A stretch of 64,000 nt of DNA from Rotaria sordida (Eukaryota > Rotifera > Eurotatoria > Philodinida > Philodinidae): the NCBI GenBank assembly GCA_905250125.1, contig CAJNOL010000020.1, positions 186,001 to 250,000 on the forward strand, in the 5' to 3' direction. Shown piece by piece: positions 63,545 through 64,000 of this stretch (position 1 is its first letter; every line of letters starts with the position of its first letter). The notes below the pieces were generated by a model, which saw nothing but the letters and a program-made list of their open reading frames with translations, searched no databases and was not told where the DNA came from. A program made the translations under genes and the position numbers.

Positions 63545-64000
63545 TTACGAGCGTAAAAATCTATTGAATTGTAATAGATTCATTATTTGGTCTTCTGATT
63601 GTTTTATAGGTTTTTTTTCAGCTAACTTAGAAACAAAAGAAAAAAGAAAAAAAAAATAATCCAATGTACATTATAATCTTATCGGTACGATTATCATAAT
63701 ATATCCTTTATGACGTACGAATGTAGAAAATTATAGAAGAAATTCTACTTATCAACAGTTGATAATTATTGTAGGCGTTCTATAAACTGTCAAATTATGA
63801 TGAATTAAGGTTATTTTTATAAGTATATATTCTATTTTTGGTTTTCAAAAAGTTGTTTTGTTTACTAATGATAAGAATTCTTTATTTAAAAATAGTAAGA
63901 AAGATTACCTCATCATCTTTGATTGGAATTGAATTTGATATTAAAGTAGATTTTAATGTTGAACAAATATTAGAATCATTTGATTTTTGTTCGATATTTG
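63545..64000 (-). CDS. 3' end of an unidentified minus-strand gene
   Basis: The exon 63909 to beyond 64000 ends at a donor (GTAATC) in phase 0. The final exon 63625-63545 follows a TTTCTAAG acceptor and ends in TAA. Together they read NIEQKSNDSNICS, IPIKDDE, then LAEKKPIKQSEDQIMNLLQF and RFLRS, a polar tail without a recognisable domain. The intron is 283 nt. Only about 57 residues are in the window, so identity cannot be given, and the call rests on splice and frame logic alone. Confidence 0.4.

Overview
The window is nuclear DNA from an animal. It is AT-rich, and its genes have many short introns, mostly about 50-120 nt with GT-AG borders. The gene set is metazoan: FoxO, FOXJ1, USP10, enkurin, a tetraspanin, a Hv1 proton channel, a globin X-type globin, a DAF-36/Neverland sterol desaturase and a PI-PLC. 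I infer a bdelloid rotifer or close relative. The reasons are the short introns in AT-rich DNA, a lineage-style B-box/coiled-coil protein with a divergent repeat C-terminus, and acceptor-like sites just upstream of several start codons, as expected with spliced-leader trans-splicing. This is inference, and another small-genome spiralian cannot be excluded.

Layout. 0-2.1 kb: 3' part of a PI-specific phospholipase C (+). 3.8-5.8 kb: a FoxO factor (+) with a long microsatellite-rich leader and an overlapping uORF. 5.8-10.5 kb: no gene seen. 10.5-14.6 kb: an IS630/Tc1-mariner-type transposon with roughly 0.5-kb terminal inverted repeats and a decayed transposase; its right repeat is split by a 1,007-bp hAT element with its own 8-bp target duplication. 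16.3-17.2 kb: Hv1 channel (+). 20.5-28.4 kb: USP10-like deubiquitinase (+), 12 exons, with an FGDF motif and repeats in its long introns. 30.1-30.5 kb: an 87-bp hAT-like MITE immediately upstream of a tiny membrane-protein gene (+). 35.1-37.4 kb: two minus-strand genes, a globin X-like protein with no histidine at the expected proximal position and a DAF-36/Neverland oxygenase. 40.2-43.1 kb: B-box/coiled-coil protein (+). 44.3-45.1 kb: tetraspanin (+). 45.9-48.6 kb: foldback elements, including a 1.4-kb imperfect palindrome. 49.0-49.5 kb: a doubtful, possibly broken membrane-protein gene (-). 52.7-54.3 kb: FOXJ1 (+). 56.8-58.1 kb: enkurin (+). 60.3-62.1 kb: an unrecognised protein (-) whose N-terminal half resembles Crypton-derived core-binding domains. 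63.5-64 kb: 3' end of another minus-strand gene.

How the genes relate. This is not an operon. FOXJ1, the regulator of motile cilia, lies 2.5 kb upstream of enkurin, an axonemal protein, on the same strand. FoxO and DAF-36 both belong to the insulin/steroid longevity axis known from nematodes, but they are about 30 kb apart. The most striking departures from textbook families are the globin without a proximal histidine, the FoxO without any Akt consensus site, and the Hv1 lacking one of its two zinc-binding histidines. Exon structures were read by eye from splice sites and reading-frame continuity; no search or alignment was run.
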